DNA from: Salipiger mucosus DSM 16094
GTDB taxonomy: Bacteria; Pseudomonadota; Alphaproteobacteria; Rhodobacterales; Rhodobacteraceae
NCBI RefSeq assembly: GCF_000442255.1
Contig: NZ_KE557274.1
Span: forward strand, 66,467 to 130,466
DNA: 64,000 nt
Direction: 5' to 3'
Position 1 is the first letter of the stretch; the number at the start of each line of letters is the position of its first letter. A program made the position numbers and the translations under genes. Shown here one piece after another: positions 53,046 to 62,399 of the stretch. The notes beneath the pieces are model-generated. The model searched no databases and was not told where the DNA came from. It worked only from the letters and a program-made list of their open reading frames with translations.

Positions 53046-53464
53046 TGGACATTCGACCGATCCGCACCCAAGACGATCTGGATTGGGCTCTGGCTGAAAT
53101 CACCCCCTACTTCGACAATCAACCCACGCCGGGAACGCCAGAAGCTGACCGTTTTGACGTGCTTGCAGAGCTCATCGAGTCCTATGAGGATCGCCATTTC
53201 CCCATGCCGGAACTCGAGCCCGTGGATTTGCTTAGGGCCCATATGGAAGCCACGGGACGTACCCAGAAAGATTTGGCCGACCTGCTCGGGTCTCGTCCTC
53301 GTGCCTCAGAAGTACTGAACCGCAAGCGCGCGCTGACTGTAGAGATGATCTATAAAATCAGTAACGAATGGCACGTCCCGGCTGAATGCCTTGTGAAGCC
53401 GTACCAACTAGACCTCGAGCCTGCTCACCGCGGTGTTCGATCCCGCCCTTCCAGTCGATTCTGA
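53045..53464 (+). CDS. higA: HigA-family antitoxin
   Basis: A 139-aa protein. The N-terminal part (DLDWALAEITPYFDNQPTPG, FDVLAELIESYEDRHFPM) is that of the HigA/DUF type-II antitoxins. The C-terminal Xre helix-turn-helix reads MEATGRTQKDLADLLGSRPR then ASEVLNRKRALTVEMIYK. It neutralises HigB and represses the operon. Confidence 0.92.
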   Translation: MDIRPIRTQDDLDWALAEITPYFDNQPTPGTPEADRFDVLAELIESYEDRHFPMPELEPVDLLRAHMEATGRTQKDLADLLGSRPRASEVLNRKRALTVEMIYKISNEWHVPAECLVKPYQLDLEPAHRGVRSRPSSRF

Positions 53465-53480
53465 AGCGGGGAGTTGGAAG

Positions 53481-53762
53481 TTACTCAGCGCCGTCGCGGA
53501 CCGAATGCCGGTCGGTTACTTCTCGGCTTCCCGTGCATTTGCCGCCAGCTGTCAGTAGCCATGCCACGGCCATCAGCCCGAAAAGAGCCATGACTAGAAC
53601 ATAGACTGGCAACACAAATTCCAGCCGGCCGGCCTCTTCGGTGGAGACCTCGAGAACCAGGGCGACGATGGCGAACGCCAGATGCAGACCCGCGAGACAC
53701 GTCCCGAGATATGCTCGCGTCTCGCGAAATGACTTTCGGGGATCTGTCGCGTCAGGCGTCAT
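53481..53762 (-). CDS. Small membrane protein
   Basis: A 93-aa protein with two or three membrane segments (TCLAGLHLAFAIVALVLEV, LPVYVLVMALFGLMAVAWLL). Its start overlaps the upstream stop by 4 bp, so it is last in a phasin-like operon. Function unknown. Confidence 0.6.
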   Translation of the reverse strand: MTPDATDPRKSFRETRAYLGTCLAGLHLAFAIVALVLEVSTEEAGRLEFVLPVYVLVMALFGLMAVAWLLTAGGKCTGSREVTDRHSVRDGAE

Positions 53763-54034
53763 CGGACTCCAACCGACATGATCCCGGCCATGAACTGCAG
53801 CTGGAAGCCGATAGCTGTGCGAACTCCCCGGGTGGCTTCCCGAGCGAAGCGCTGCGCTGCTCGATCCTGAATTTTCAGGAAGTCGACCGGGTTGCGGGCG
53901 TCGGGCAGCGCCTCGATGGCCTCGATGCCGATCTCCACGAAATTCAGGAAGCGCGACCGGGCACCGGCCGCCATGTCGAACGGAAGGGTCGCCAAGCGGC
54001 TGGCGGAATGGGCGTCATCGTTGTGGTCAGGCAT
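53759..54034 (-). CDS. Phasin-like small protein
   Basis: A 91-aa protein, FLNFVEIGIEAIEALPDARN then DFLKIQDRAAQRFAREATRG. The helix pattern resembles phasin-family and related granule proteins. Between two other small genes in one operon (54372, 54034, 53762). Assignment is from pattern only. Confidence 0.5.
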   Translation of the reverse strand: MPDHNDDAHSASRLATLPFDMAAGARSRFLNFVEIGIEAIEALPDARNPVDFLKIQDRAAQRFAREATRGVRTAIGFQLQFMAGIMSVGVR

Positions 54035-54090
54035 TCTGAAATCCTCTGTCTGGAATGCCGATGTGGTACCCGGCCCGGGTTGCCGCCGAT

Positions 54091-54372
54091 TTAAGACCGG
54101 TCGCCAGCCTGTTCCTCGGGAGAGGGCGTCGTCTGCTGCCCGGCCGCCGCGGCCCAGAAGGCGGTCATGAAATGCATGGTGCTGCGGGCGAACTCGGACT
54201 GCATTTTCATGATGTCCGAGACGCTGCGCGCGGTTCCCCAGGCATAGAGCGCATCCGCTCCGACCTGGAACTGGTCGCCGGCCGACTTCTGGGCTGATCG
54301 CATCCTGTCACCACCGGCATCGGACAGGCTTCGAAGGTGCGCATGGATGGCGGGCGTCGTTGGATCAGGCAT
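54091..54372 (-). CDS. Phasin-like protein
   Basis: A 93-aa protein from the ATG at 54372. The core QVGADALYAWGTARSVSDIM followed by KMQSEFARSTMHFMTAFW is a phasin-type amphipathic segment (QSEF...). First gene of the three-gene operon. The start overlaps the region of the divergent phosphoesterase start. Confidence 0.6.
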   Translation of the reverse strand: MPDPTTPAIHAHLRSLSDAGGDRMRSAQKSAGDQFQVGADALYAWGTARSVSDIMKMQSEFARSTMHFMTAFWAAAAGQQTTPSPEEQAGDRS

Positions 54373-55204
54373 GTGGAAACTCCTCCTCCACACAGGATAC
54401 GGTCGCGCGATTTCCGGAGGGTTTCGGAGTCACTTCTACAAAGAAATCGGGTGTTTACCCGGATCTGTCATCTGCGGGTCACTGATAAAGGCCCGACAAC
54501 ATGAAGAACAAGAAACACGACTCCTGGTCTACGGAGACCCGCACGGAAACTACGCACCGCTGATCGATGCCTGCAGTGCGAAACGTCCCGACGCGATGCT
54601 CATCGCCGGCGACATGACGGCCCCGAAGGATGAGCCCGAACGCATCCGTCCGATCCGCTCGGAGCTGGCCGAGCTCCTGGAGGAAGACATCGAGATCATC
54701 TGGACCCACGGGAACCACGACACGGACTCCCCCGAGATCCATGACGCTACCTTCGAGAGCTTTCCCGAGGGGCACCTGCACGGCGGGGTCCGTACACTGA
54801 AAAGCAGCGGGCTTCGGGTCGCGGCGCTGGGCGGCGTCTTTCGCGGGCAGATCTGGTACCCGGAGATGCACTACGAGGACCCGGCACGTTACCAATGCCC
54901 GGAGACCTTCCTGCAGGAGAAGGACTGCGCCTGGCGCGGCGGCCTTCCCTTGCGTCATCGCAGCTCGATCTTTCCGTCCGACGCCGAGCGCATCAAGCAG
55001 ATCGGCGCGGATATCCTCCTCACTCACGAGGCGCCCAGCGCCGTGTCACCGCACGGCTTTCTTGCCCTGGATCAGCTTGCTGACGACATGGGGGCCAAAG
55101 TGATCTTTCACGGCCACCACCACATCAGCTACGCGGACGAGCTCATGAACGGCATCCAGGTGCGCGGTCTTGGTCTCGCGGAGCCTGTGCGGGTGTACGT
55201 GTGA
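54371..55204 (+). CDS. Metallophosphoesterase (start uncertain)
   Basis: A calcineurin-type phosphoesterase: LLVYGDPHGNYAPLID (metal motif DxH), AMLIAGDMTAPKDE (GDx), IIWTHGNHDTD (GNHD), DILLTHEAPS and KVIFHGHHH. In-frame starts exist at 54371 and 54347, which overlap a divergent gene and read no natural N-terminus. An ATG at 54501 (MKNKKHDS) lies where the family normally starts, but one base out of frame with LLVYGD. So a frameshift near 54515 is likely, or an unusual start. Confidence 0.75.
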   Translation: MWKLLLHTGYGRAISGGFRSHFYKEIGCLPGSVICGSLIKARQHEEQETRLLVYGDPHGNYAPLIDACSAKRPDAMLIAGDMTAPKDEPERIRPIRSELAELLEEDIEIIWTHGNHDTDSPEIHDATFESFPEGHLHGGVRTLKSSGLRVAALGGVFRGQIWYPEMHYEDPARYQCPETFLQEKDCAWRGGLPLRHRSSIFPSDAERIKQIGADILLTHEAPSAVSPHGFLALDQLADDMGAKVIFHGHHHISYADELMNGIQVRGLGLAEPVRVYV

Positions 55205-55276
55205 CGAGAGCCAAGGAAGCTGACCGACATCATTTCTTGCCAAGGTCACACCGAATCGAGTTTCATTTTTCATATT

Positions 55277-56808
55277 ATTTTGTTGAAAAACTCGCGCTTG
55301 ATCGAGGGGCATCTTGCTGATTCAATTCCGCCAACGGGCGGGAGGAATGGCGATGATGGGATCCAAGCAGGAGGCGCAGCCAGCGCTGTTCTACGAGTTC
55401 TCGCTGGAAGATCACGTCCCCCGGGATCATCTGCTTCGATCCATTGATCGGTTCGTCGATCTCAGCAGCATCCGCGCCTACCTTGCCGATTTCTACAGTC
55501 ACACAGGGCGCCCCTCCGTCGATCCCGAATTGCTGATCCGCATGCTCCTGGTCGGATACTGCTTTGGTATCCGGTCCGAGCGGCGGCTCTGCGAGGAGGT
55601 CCATCTGAACCTGGCGTATCGCTGGTTTTGCCGCTTGGACCTCAGCGATCGGGTTCCGGACCATTCCACCTTCTCGAAGAACCGCCATGGTCGTTTCCGC
55701 GAGAGCGAACTGCTCCGCCACCTGTTTGAGACGACCGTCGCGCGGTGCATCGAAGAGGGCCTGGTCAGCGGACAGCGCATGGCCATCGACGCGAGCCTGA
55801 TCGAAGCCGATGCCAACAAGCAGAACTCGACTCCGAAGGAGGAGTGGGATCCGGCGCAGGTCGATCCTGCTGATGCCCCGCGGGCCGTTCGCGAGTATCT
55901 TGAGACTCTGGACGAGGCAGCGTTCGGTGCTGCCAGCGAGGTGCAGCCGAAGTTCACGTCGCATTCCGACCCGGCCAGCCAGTGGACGGCCGCACGTAAG
56001 GGTCCGGCTTTCTTCAGCTATTCTGACAACTACCTGATCGACACCGACCATGGCGTAATCGTAGATGTCGAAGCCACCAGGTCCATTCGGCAGGCCGAGG
56101 TCGGTGCGACCAAGACCATGCTGGAGCGTGTGAAGACCAAGTTCGCCCTCCATCCCGAACGCCTGATCGCGGACACGGCCTATGGCAGCGGGCCGATGCT
56201 GGGCTGGTTGGTCGAGCGCAAGATTGCCCCGCATATCCCCGTTTTCGACAAATCCGGACGATCCGATGGGACTTGGACACGCGTCGACTTTGAATGGGAT
56301 GCGGAGAACGACCAATACATCTGCCCCGAGGGGCATGAGCTGAAGCAGTTCCGCCGGAACTATTCCGATCCGAACCGCGGGCCAACCGGCAAGGGCACAG
56401 CCCGCTATCGGGCGCTGAAAGAGGTCTGTCAGGCATGCCCATCAAAAGCGAAGTGCTGCCCGAATGCGGATGCCCGCAAGATCACTCGCGAAGAACATGA
56501 AGATGCCCGGGAGGTCGCTCGCGAGATCGCCAAAACCGAGCAGTATGTGATCTCGATGAAGCTGAGGAAGAAGGTCGAGATGCTCTTTGCCCACCTCAAA
56601 CGGATCCTTGGCCTGAACAGGCTGCGATTACGTGGTCCACGCGGCGCAAATGACGAATTCCTTCTTGCCGCAACCGCCCAAAACCTCCGCAAACTGGCCA
56701 AGATCCTTCCTGCACCGCAGCAACCGCGAAAAGCCTGACAGGAAAGGCGCACGCCCCGTGTTCTGCAATCGATATTCTGCGCTTGCGAACGGGTGTTTTT
56801 CCACAGAA
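55277..56808 (+). mobile_element. IS1182-family insertion sequence
   Basis: Ends share TxTGTxGAAAAACxCxCG at 55279-55296 and its reverse complement at 56790-56807. Direct TCATATT copies flank both sides (55270-55276 and 56809-56815). Carries one DDE transposase. Confidence 0.7.
55353..56738 (+). CDS. IS1182-type DDE transposase
   Basis: A 461-aa protein from the ATG behind GGGAGGA. Typical pieces: N-terminal DUF772 region (VDPELLIRMLLVGYCFGIRS ERRL), first Asp in GQRMAIDASLIEAD, second in PERLIADTAYGSG, Cys-rich stretch VCQACPSKAKCCPN, and the C-terminal Glu in LRKKVEMLFAHLKRIL. Full length and apparently active. It separates the phosphoesterase from the sugar operon. Confidence 0.92.
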   Translation: MMGSKQEAQPALFYEFSLEDHVPRDHLLRSIDRFVDLSSIRAYLADFYSHTGRPSVDPELLIRMLLVGYCFGIRSERRLCEEVHLNLAYRWFCRLDLSDRVPDHSTFSKNRHGRFRESELLRHLFETTVARCIEEGLVSGQRMAIDASLIEADANKQNSTPKEEWDPAQVDPADAPRAVREYLETLDEAAFGAASEVQPKFTSHSDPASQWTAARKGPAFFSYSDNYLIDTDHGVIVDVEATRSIRQAEVGATKTMLERVKTKFALHPERLIADTAYGSGPMLGWLVERKIAPHIPVFDKSGRSDGTWTRVDFEWDAENDQYICPEGHELKQFRRNYSDPNRGPTGKGTARYRALKEVCQACPSKAKCCPNADARKITREEHEDAREVAREIAKTEQYVISMKLRKKVEMLFAHLKRILGLNRLRLRGPRGANDEFLLAATAQNLRKLAKILPAPQQPRKA

Positions 56809-56835
56809 TCATATTGTTGAAGATTTTGGGAGGGA

Positions 56836-57207
56836 ATGATGAAGCGCATTGTATTTTTGGCCCTGGTTGGCCTGGGCGTGGCAGCGTGCCAGGCCACGCC
56901 GGAAAACATGGGCAGCCAAACCATGGAGACAGCCACGGTCGTCGACACGTTCATCGGTAAGCGTCTGGTGACCGAAAATGGCGGAGTGTTCCTGTTCAAC
57001 CCTGATGGAACGGTTGGCGGGAGCCTCCGCGGAGAGGAAATCGTCGGCACCTACACCGCCGATACTCAGGAAGTCTGCAGCACCTATTCTGCGCCGGAGT
57101 TCCTGACCGGCCGCGAATTCTGCAGCGTGCCCGTGATTTCCGACAACACCGTCGTTTTCGAGCGGCGTGATGGCAGCAGCTCTCCGGTCTACATGATCGA
57201 GGGCTAG
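56836..57207 (+). CDS. Exported lipoprotein
   Basis: A 123-aa protein with lipobox VGLGVAACQATP. The mature part is a small beta-domain (GVFLFNPDGTVGGSLRGEEI, two cysteines at VCSTYS and EFCSVP). It starts 28 bp beyond the IS. Function unknown. Confidence 0.7.
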   Translation: MMKRIVFLALVGLGVAACQATPENMGSQTMETATVVDTFIGKRLVTENGGVFLFNPDGTVGGSLRGEEIVGTYTADTQEVCSTYSAPEFLTGREFCSVPVISDNTVVFERRDGSSSPVYMIEG

Positions 57208-57300
57208 GCTTGGATTTGTAGCCAACGGATGACGGTGGCCTCGGTCCGTCCTGCTCGAAGGCCGATTGACCTGCAGGTGCAAATCCATACATATGGGAAT

Positions 57301-58080
57301 ATGTCGGACAAAACATCATTCCCTGCCGTGTCTTATGATACGGACGCAAGGCCGGAGAAACGCAAGAACGAGTCCATTGCAGACTGGCTGGGACGCCAGA
57401 TCGTCTCGGGCACCTATGCCTGCGGCGAGGCAATTCCCAAGGAGATGGACTTCCTGGCCGAGACCGGCATCTCACGGGGCGCCTATAGAGAGGCTGTGCG
57501 TCGCCTGGTTGGCAAGGGTATGCTGGTGACCCGGACGCGCAGCGGCACCCGTGTCACGCCTCGCGAGAAATGGTCCCTGCTCGATCCCGACGTCGTGCGC
57601 TGGAGCTTCGAGACCGGAAAGCCGCCCGACTGGTATATCCGGGCCCTCTACGAGATGCGGGCAATGATCGAACCTCCGGCGGCTGCTTTTGCCGCCGAGC
57701 GGCGCACCGAAGAGGACTTGCAGCTGTTCCGCGATGCGCTGCACGCGATGCGTTACTGCGACATGACCGAGGACAGTTGGCATGCAGCCGACGCGAGCTT
57801 TCATCGCGCGATCTTGGTTGGCTCGCACAACCCGGTGCTGCATTCGCTGGAAGCGGGGATCTGTGCGGCGGTTGCCCACACGACGGCGTTTCGCTACCGC
57901 GACATGTCCAACCCGCACACGCGCAACCCCGTGGATGAGCATGCGGCGGTCTTCGAGCGGATCGAGGCCCGCGACCCGGTGGGCGCACGTCGGCTGATGA
58001 CCGAACTCGTGGACACCGCGCTTCTGGATTCTCGGGGCACCACGGTTTTTGATCTGGGCCTCCCGACACTCAAGGGCTGA
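57301..58080 (+). CDS. GntR/FadR-family regulator of the arabinoside operon
   Basis: A 259-aa protein. The winged helix reads SIADWLGRQIVSGTYACGEA, IPKEMDFLAETGISRGAYRE, AVRRLVGKGMLVTRTRSGTR. The C-terminal FCD domain has the metal-ligand pattern with ADASFHRAILVGSHNPVLH and NPVDEHAAVFERIEARD. It is convergent with the sugar operon. A TTGTCCTACAA box (T-GT-N3-AC-A) in front of the operon at 63925 fits this family's operator type. Confidence 0.85.
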   Translation: MSDKTSFPAVSYDTDARPEKRKNESIADWLGRQIVSGTYACGEAIPKEMDFLAETGISRGAYREAVRRLVGKGMLVTRTRSGTRVTPREKWSLLDPDVVRWSFETGKPPDWYIRALYEMRAMIEPPAAAFAAERRTEEDLQLFRDALHAMRYCDMTEDSWHAADASFHRAILVGSHNPVLHSLEAGICAAVAHTTAFRYRDMSNPHTRNPVDEHAAVFERIEARDPVGARRLMTELVDTALLDSRGTTVFDLGLPTLKG

Positions 58081-58124
58081 GCCGGCGCTCCATACGTCGT
58101 CATGTCCGGGAACTCCGATAAAAA

Positions 58125-58153
58125 ATCACCCCGGCCGCAAAAGCCGGGGCGAT
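58125..58153 (-). terminator. Terminator between the regulator and sugar operon
   Basis: ATCACCCCGGC pairs with GCCGGGGCGAT. On the minus strand it is followed by TTTTTTATC, ending the five-gene operon. Confidence 0.8.
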
Positions 58154-58183
58154 ACTTGCATGCGCGGCGTCGTGTAAGGCGGG

Positions 58184-59014
58184 TCAGCCCTTCACGCCGG
58201 AAGAGATCATCACTGCCTCGGTCACCCGTTTCTGGAAAATCAGGTAAGCGATCACCACCGGTGCCGCGGCCAGAAGTGCAACCGACATGATCCGCGCGTA
58301 GGCTACGCCGAAGGCATCGTTGACCTGCGTGATACCGACCGGAATGGTCATCATGTCTTCTGTCGTGATGACCAGGAACGGCCAGAGAAACGCGTTCCAA
58401 GTCATAATGAAGGTGATGATGCCCAGCGCCGTGGTGATGCCCCAGTTGAGCGGCAGGTAGACCCGGAACAGGAGTGTGTAGTCACCACCGCCATCCAGAA
58501 CCACGGCTTCCTTCATCTCCTTGGGCACCGCGTCGAAGAATTGCTTGTAGACGATGATGACCACCGGCACGACGAGCTGCGGCAGGATGATCCCGCCCCA
58601 GCGATTGATGAGCCCCATGTCATTCATCAAAACAAACTGGGGCACGACCAGCGCCTGTGCCGGCACCATGAAGCTGCCCAGGACCACGAGGTAGAGCAAC
58701 TTCCGCCCGGGGAACCGCATCTGGCTGAGAGCATAGGCGCACATCATACCTGTCACCAGCACGATGGCCGTGACGATGACCGAGGTGCCGATGGAGTTGA
58801 TGTACCAGTCGATCAGGCTCGAGTTGAACAGCGCATCGATGTAGGAACTCAGGTTGAACTCGTCTGGAAGCAGTCCCGCTTCATCGGAAACCACACGGTT
58901 CTCGGACCGGATCGAGGTCACGAAGGCCCAGTAGAGCGGAAAGACCCAGATCAGCCCGCCGACCATCGTGAGGCCTGTGAGCGCAGCGTTCTCGATACGT
59001 CGTTGACGTGTCAT
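58184..59014 (-). CDS. Sugar ABC transporter permease (MalG-like)
   Basis: A 276-aa inner-membrane protein with six membrane helices. The EAA loop reads EAVVLDGGGDYTLLFRVYLPL. Second permease of a CUT1 importer; overlaps the first by 4 bp. N-terminus RRIENAALTGLTMVGGLIWV is as usual. Confidence 0.92.
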   Translation of the reverse strand: MTRQRRIENAALTGLTMVGGLIWVFPLYWAFVTSIRSENRVVSDEAGLLPDEFNLSSYIDALFNSSLIDWYINSIGTSVIVTAIVLVTGMMCAYALSQMRFPGRKLLYLVVLGSFMVPAQALVVPQFVLMNDMGLINRWGGIILPQLVVPVVIIVYKQFFDAVPKEMKEAVVLDGGGDYTLLFRVYLPLNWGITTALGIITFIMTWNAFLWPFLVITTEDMMTIPVGITQVNDAFGVAYARIMSVALLAAAPVVIAYLIFQKRVTEAVMISSGVKG

Positions 59015-59898
59015 TTATCTTTCCCTCCGACCCGCAGAAGCTGGAATTGGAGCACCGAGATCACGACGATCAGCAGGAAGAGAACCAGCGAGACCGCCGC
59101 GGCGTAACCACCGTTGTTGAGCTGGAAGGCCTCACGATAGACCATCAGCAGGAGCACGTAGCTCGAGTTGAAGGGACCGCCCTCGGACAGCAGGTAGACC
59201 TGATCGAAAATCTTGAGCTGCAGGATCAACTGCAGGGTCAGCACCAGCGCTGTCACGGGCCAGAGCAGCGGCCAGGTCACCCGGAAGAAGAGCTGCCGTC
59301 GCGTGGCGCCATCCAGCTTGGCCGCCTCGTAGAGCTCTTCGGGGATGTTCCGGAGGCCGGCGATGAAGAGCAGCACGTTGAAGCCGTTGGTCCACCAGAT
59401 CGTCACCAAGGCCACGGCCGGCATCACCCAGAAGGGGTTCTTGAAAACCGGAACCGGCTTGCCGGTGAAGAACTCCAGCACCGGTTGCAAGATGCCGAAC
59501 TGGAAATCCAGCATCCAGGCCCAGATCTGCGTGACCACCGATACCGGCAGAACGTAGGGCGTGAAGAAAAACACCAGCGCGAGTGCCTGCATTCGCCCCG
59601 ACAGACGATTGACCGCCAAAGAGATCATCAGCGCGATGACCGTGGTCGGAACAACGGTCAGCAGGACAAAGTAGCCATTGTTGATGACGGATGTGTAGAA
59701 CAGCCGGTCCGAGAACAGCCGTTTGTAATTGTCCCAACCGACCCATTCGCCCTCGCCGATCAGTGGCGCATCCGTAAAGCTCATCCGGATCACCTCGATC
59801 ACCGGGTAGCCGAATACCAACGCGAAGATGGCCACGAAGGGAAGGATCAGCGAATACGCCGTCAGCCTGTGCCGCGACCTGTTGTGGATCATGGCCAT
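59011..59898 (-). CDS. Sugar ABC transporter permease (MalF-like)
   Basis: A 295-aa inner-membrane protein with six helices; EAA loop EAAKLDGATRRQLFFRVTWP. First permease of the CUT1 importer. Confidence 0.92.
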   Translation of the reverse strand: MAMIHNRSRHRLTAYSLILPFVAIFALVFGYPVIEVIRMSFTDAPLIGEGEWVGWDNYKRLFSDRLFYTSVINNGYFVLLTVVPTTVIALMISLAVNRLSGRMQALALVFFFTPYVLPVSVVTQIWAWMLDFQFGILQPVLEFFTGKPVPVFKNPFWVMPAVALVTIWWTNGFNVLLFIAGLRNIPEELYEAAKLDGATRRQLFFRVTWPLLWPVTALVLTLQLILQLKIFDQVYLLSEGGPFNSSYVLLLMVYREAFQLNNGGYAAAVSLVLFLLIVVISVLQFQLLRVGGKDK

Positions 59899-59926
59899 GT
59901 TCTCAATTCTCCTCCCGAAGTCAGGA

Positions 59927-59957
59927 GCATCCCACTCGGTAGCCCCGAGCGGGATGC
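59927..59957 (-). other. Stem-loop between binding protein and permease genes
   Basis: A 13-bp stem (one G-T wobble) with a 5-nt loop, GCATCCCACTCGG / CCGAGCGGGATGC. Such hairpins commonly protect the binding-protein mRNA and set its excess over the membrane parts. Confidence 0.6.
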
Positions 59958-59965
59958 GATCCGTC

Positions 59966-61252
59966 TCAGTTCATGCGGCTTTGCAGTTCAGCCTTCATCT
60001 GGGCGACGGCGTCCTCGGGCGAGAGGTAACCGTGGATCGCCGGCGAGATGATGTTGACGGCCGCATCATAGGCCGGCGAGGCCACGCCCGCGACTTCGCT
60101 ACGCGGGTCGTAGGTGGCATTCTCGGCGAGCGAAGAATAGGTCGCGTTCGGCTCCATGGCCGCAAACTCCTCGCTCTCGGCCACGGGCTTGTAGGCCGGG
60201 ATGTGCCCTGCATCTGCCCACTGAATAGCGTGTTCTTCCATCCAGCCGATGACCGTCATGACCGCTTCGCGCTTTTCGGGGTCCATCTCCTCCTCGCCCT
60301 GGACCGGGATCGCCCAGGCATGGCTGTCCGCCCAGGTGGTCTGCTCGTCCATCAGCTTGGGAACCTCGACGGCGCCCCACTCGAAGCCCAGTTCACCGCT
60401 GTCCTGAAGGTCGGTCATCGTGGGGACTTCCCAGACGCCGTTGATCTGGAAGGCCGACTTGCCCGATGTGAAGAGGGCGACCGAGGCCTCGTAGAGCGCC
60501 TGCTCTGGCTGCCAGCCCTCGCTCTGCCACTTGGTCATGATTTCGACGGCCCGCTCGGCCATCTCGGTGCTCTCGCCGGGCAGGATCTCTCCGGAGTCGG
60601 AGATCAGCGTTCCGCCTTGCTGAGACAGCAAGGTGTAGAAGACCCGGTAAACCCCACCGTCATCGCCCGTGGCATAGGTCAGCGGTGTCTCGGAGCCGTT
60701 TTCGGCGGCAACCTGCATGGCCTCCTCGAAGTCGGAGACGCTTTCGATGCCGGTGAGATTGCCGTCGTCGTCGAGAAAACGAGAGCCCTCAAGATAGGAC
60801 TTGTTGTAGTAGAGCACGACCGAATGGATGTCGAAAGGCACCGCGTAGAGCGTGCCGTCCGGCCCCTTGGCCGCCTCCACGGAGCCTTCGAAGAAGTCGC
60901 TTTCGCTCAGCCCGGCGGCCTCGAGATCTGCCTCGGTGATCGGTGTGAGGACCCCCTCCTCGAGGCCAAGCGGCATGCGGGAAAGGTGGTAGGTCATCAG
61001 GTCGGGGCCCTGCCCGACGGCGGCGGACGTCCGGATCTTGGTATAGAACGGCACACCCCATTCAAGGGTGGTCGCCTCGATCTGGATGTCGGAATGCTCC
61101 TCGTTGAACTGGCTGATCAGTGCCTTCATGCGCACGCCGTCACCGCCGGCGAAAAAATCCCACCAGGTGATGGTCTGTTGTGCCAGAGCCGGCGTTGCCG
61201 ATCCGACCAGCGCCGCGAGCGCGGACGCTCGTGCAAGTGTCTTGAATGTCAT
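59966..61252 (-). CDS. Sugar-binding protein of the ABC importer
   Basis: A 428-aa periplasmic protein from the ATG behind CAGGAGGAGGACAAC, with signal MTFKTLARASALAALVGSAT. Family-1 solute-binding features: TITWWDFFAGGDGVRMKALI, GPDLMTYHLSRM, DGTLYAVPFDIHSVVLYYNK. Cargo inferred as L-arabinosides from the neighbouring GH51 gene. Confidence 0.92.
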   Translation of the reverse strand: MTFKTLARASALAALVGSATPALAQQTITWWDFFAGGDGVRMKALISQFNEEHSDIQIEATTLEWGVPFYTKIRTSAAVGQGPDLMTYHLSRMPLGLEEGVLTPITEADLEAAGLSESDFFEGSVEAAKGPDGTLYAVPFDIHSVVLYYNKSYLEGSRFLDDDGNLTGIESVSDFEEAMQVAAENGSETPLTYATGDDGGVYRVFYTLLSQQGGTLISDSGEILPGESTEMAERAVEIMTKWQSEGWQPEQALYEASVALFTSGKSAFQINGVWEVPTMTDLQDSGELGFEWGAVEVPKLMDEQTTWADSHAWAIPVQGEEEMDPEKREAVMTVIGWMEEHAIQWADAGHIPAYKPVAESEEFAAMEPNATYSSLAENATYDPRSEVAGVASPAYDAAVNIISPAIHGYLSPEDAVAQMKAELQSRMN

Positions 61253-61322
61253 GTTGTCCTCCTCCTGAATTTCGAGACGCAGGCGCGCCTCCCTCCTGTT
61301 ACGGCCGCCCGGGCAGGCCGGC

Positions 61323-62396
<1,074 letters not shown>

Positions 62397-62399
62397 GGC

